DNA of 33,876 bases from RGIG9115 sp045648165. GTDB taxonomy: Bacteria; Bacillota; Clostridia; UBA1381. The stretch lies in contig JAZRNL010000002.1 of assembly GCA_045648165.1 (NCBI GenBank), forward strand, positions 1-33,876. The letters run 5' to 3'. Each line of letters opens with the position of its first letter. Within the stretch, counting starts at the first letter, position 1. The notes under the pieces were generated by a model that did no database searches, was not told the origin of the DNA, and saw only the letters and a program-made list of their open reading frames with translations. Position numbers and translations under genes: made by a program. Positions 33,301 through 33,876 of the stretch are shown piece by piece.

Positions 33301-33547
33301 AGGCTTGCTCCGTGAAATTGTGAGCAAGGTTCAGACAATGCGTAAGGAAGCAGGCTTCGAGGTTATGGACCATATCCTTCTTTCAATCAGCGGAAACGAT
33401 AAGCTTTCAGCGGTTGTTTCTGAAAATGCAGACCTTGTTAAGGAAGAAGTTCTTGCCGATGGTATAACCGACGGCGCTCTCTCCTACACAAAGGAATGGA
33501 ACATCAACGGTGAAACTGTAATGCTCGGTGTTGAAAAAGTAAAATAA
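30395..33547 (+). CDS. ileS: isoleucyl-tRNA synthetase, type 2-like
   Basis: 1050 aa, the long form. HIGH is at residues 57-60 and KMSKS at 603-607. Between them lie the editing domain and zinc-type cysteine pairs (CPRCG, CWRCD, CPECG). The anticodon-binding region (about 690-850) is followed by a C-terminal extension ending in VMLGVEKVK, without the C-terminal zinc finger of E. coli-type IleS. Length and C-terminus match the type 2 (IleS2) group, whose members are often insensitive to mupirocin. It charges tRNA-Ile. No T-box fits in the 9-base gap after divIVA. The ATG follows GAGAGGA. Confidence 0.96.
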   Translation: MAMYKKVSTDLNFVEREREVLDFWKKNGIFEKSIDERKEGETYTFYDGPPTANGKPHIGHVLTRVIKDMIPRYRTMKGYKVLRKAGWDTHGLPVELEVEKLLGLDGKEQIEEYGLEPFIEKCKESVWKYKGMWEDFSGIVGFWADMDDPYVTYHNEFIESEWWALKKIWEKGLLYKGYKVVPYCPRCGTPLSSHEVAQGYKDVKERSAIVRFKVKGEEAFILAWTTTPWTLPSNVALCVNPRETYAKVKAADGNVYYMAEALLDTVLGKLGGEDKPAYEVVETYVGKDLEFKEYEPLYDFVKPICEKQHKLSHVVVCDDYVTLTDGTGVVHQAPAFGEDDARVGRKYDIAFVQLVTEKGEMSAETPWAGTFVKQADMPILEDLEKRGLLYDAPKFEHSYPHCWRCDTPLIYYARESWFVKMTEVKDNLIKNNNTINWMPKTIGEGRFGAWLENVQDWGISRNRYWGTPLNIWECDCGHRHAIGSIEELKSMSDNCPDDIELHRPFIDAVTLKCPECGKEMHRVPEVIDCWFDSGAMPFAQWHYPFENKEIFEENFPADFISEAVDQTRGWFYSLLAISTLIFDKAPYKNVIVLGHVQDENGQKMSKSKGNAVDPIDALTEFGADAIRWYFYSNSAPWLPNRFHKDAVVEGQRKFMGTLWNTYAFFVLYANIDNFDPTKYTLDKETLAPMDKWLLSKLNTVVKTVDENLANYKITETTRVLDNFVDELSNWYVRRSRTRFWLKDMPQSKVNAYMTLYTALVTLAKISAPMIPFMAEDIYRNLVCSVDKSAPESVHLCDFPSYDESFIDAELESRMEQVLEIVVLGRSARNSANIKNRQPIGKMYVKADALDEMYAEIIKDELNIKEIEFTGNVRDFTSYSFKPQLKTLGRRFGKNINAVREILASLDGNEAMDELNSKGTLTIMVEGVAEALTSEDLLIESAQKEGFEAVSENGTTVVIDTNLTPELINEGLLREIVSKVQTMRKEAGFEVMDHILLSISGNDKLSAVVSENADLVKEEVLADGITDGALSYTKEWNINGETVMLGVEKVK

Positions 33548-33557
33548 TCTGTATAAA

Positions 33558-33590
33558 TGAAAAATCAAGGATTAAGTCCTTGATTTTTCA
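33558..33590 (+). terminator. terminator of the ileS transcription unit
   Basis: A 14-bp stem (33558-33571 with 33577-33590, loop TTAAG) with an internal T run, followed by more T (33596-33603), 10 bases after the ileS stop. Confidence 0.9.
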
Positions 33591-33614
33591 TTTGATTTTT
33601 TTTATTAATATGTA

Positions 33615-33643
33615 TTGACAAACCTTTCTTTTTGTGTTATCAT
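33615..33643 (+). promoter_or_regulatory. tRNA-Asp promoter
   Basis: TTGACA (33615-33620) and TATCAT (33638-33643) have a 17-base spacer, with TG one base before the -10, ending 18 bases before the tRNA. Confidence 0.75.
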
Positions 33644-33661
33644 AATCAAGAATTAATTTTT

Positions 33662-33738
33662 GGCCCGGTAGTTCAGTTGGTTAGAACGCTAGCCTGTCAC
33701 GCTAGAGGTCGTGGGTTCGAGCCCCATCCGGGTCGCCA
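33662..33738 (+). tRNA. tRNA-Asp (anticodon GTC), CCA encoded
   Basis: 77 bases fold into a full cloverleaf. The acceptor stem GGCCCGG pairs with CCGGGTC (one G-T pair), the discriminator is G, and CCA is encoded. The anticodon stem CTAGC/GCTAG encloses CTGTCAC with GTC at 33696-33698. The T-loop GGTTCGAGCCCC is standard. Confidence 0.97.
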
Positions 33739-33769
33739 GAAAAAAGACATCCAATGGATGTCTTTTTTC
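33739..33769 (+). terminator. tRNA-Asp terminator
   Basis: A 14-bp perfect stem (33739-33752 with 33756-33769, loop AAT) begins with six A and ends with a run of six T, directly after the CCA end. Confidence 0.92.
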
Positions 33770-33770
33770 A

Positions 33771-33876
33771 GTTATATTTGCCTACGGCAAGTTATATTGC
33801 TATGCAGTTATATTCGGCTACGCCGAGTGATATTGTGCTTCGCACAGTTTAAAGACAAATATAATATCACTGCAAA
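33771..33876 (+). repeat. second variable-stem hairpin array (cut by window end)
   Basis: Hairpins lie at 33778-33790 (TTGCC-TAC-GGCAA), about 33797-33807 (weak), 33814-33826 (TCGGC-TAC-GCCGA) and 33834-33846 (TGTGC-TTC-GCACA). They are separated by AGTTATATT or AGTGATATT. An inverted spacer AATATCACT follows at 33863-33871 just before the window ends. It is the same family as the array at 2423-2561 and sits right behind the tRNA terminator. Confidence 0.75.

Noticed and set aside
32756..33373. 205-codon minus-strand open frame
   Set aside because: It is antisense to the 3' part of ileS, with no start signals.

Overview
The window reads as chromosomal DNA of a low-to-moderate GC, Gram-positive, endospore-forming member of the Clostridia, probably an uncultured gut or rumen lineage. 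The grounds are: spoIIE with Spo0A-like boxes, a GerM-type protein, an S-layer-homology hydrolase, an intact sepF-ylmH-divIVA-ileS division cluster, cdaA/cdaR, rqcH, and TTGACA/TATAAT promoters with strong GGAGG ribosome sites. The genus cannot be told from the sequence. No phage block, integrase, transposase or CRISPR array is visible. Most genes are housekeeping.

Layout. 1-1643: a lone MsmX/UgpC-type sugar ABC ATPase (minus strand) and a 447-base gap that holds a divergent promoter and a terminator-like hairpin, together a small-RNA candidate. 1644-5200: a TrmH-family RNA methylase, an SLH-glucosaminidase, a DUF4830 protein, a small DUF378 membrane protein, and an orphan phage-type replication protein whose gene carries five iteron-like repeats. 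A six-hairpin repeat array lies between the methylase and the glucosaminidase. 5244-7650: a polar amino acid ABC importer with an attenuator-like hairpin after the binding-protein gene. 7653-9319: a two-gene rare-sugar operon (ketose 3-epimerase and D-lyxose isomerase) behind three 21-bp direct repeats. 9321-11791: spoIIE. 11805-15123: manA, a zinc-ribbon/YARHG membrane protein, and dprA. 15269-16408: gapA as a single-gene unit.

16410-23411 is one tightly packed eight-gene minus-strand unit: response regulator, histidine kinase, GerMN membrane protein, RqcH, LuxS, cytidylate kinase, PlsC acyltransferase, HAD-IB phosphatase. Its first three genes mirror the actinobacterial mtrA-mtrB-lpqB order. 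Divergent from it, a consensus promoter drives cdaA-cdaR-hslO-(HlyD-like)-yggS-sepF-ylmH-divIVA-ileS. This joins c-di-AMP synthesis, redox chaperoning and cell division in one run of genes. A tRNA-Asp gene with its own promoter and terminator follows.

The window ends in a second hairpin array of the same unnamed family as the one near 2.5 kb. Both arrays have variable perfect stems, 3-nt loops and a conserved AGTGATATT-like spacer, and both sit just after a transcription unit in the same orientation to it. That array family, the iterons inside the replication-protein gene, and the kinase/GerMN operon are the most interesting points. Nothing here proves a new system.
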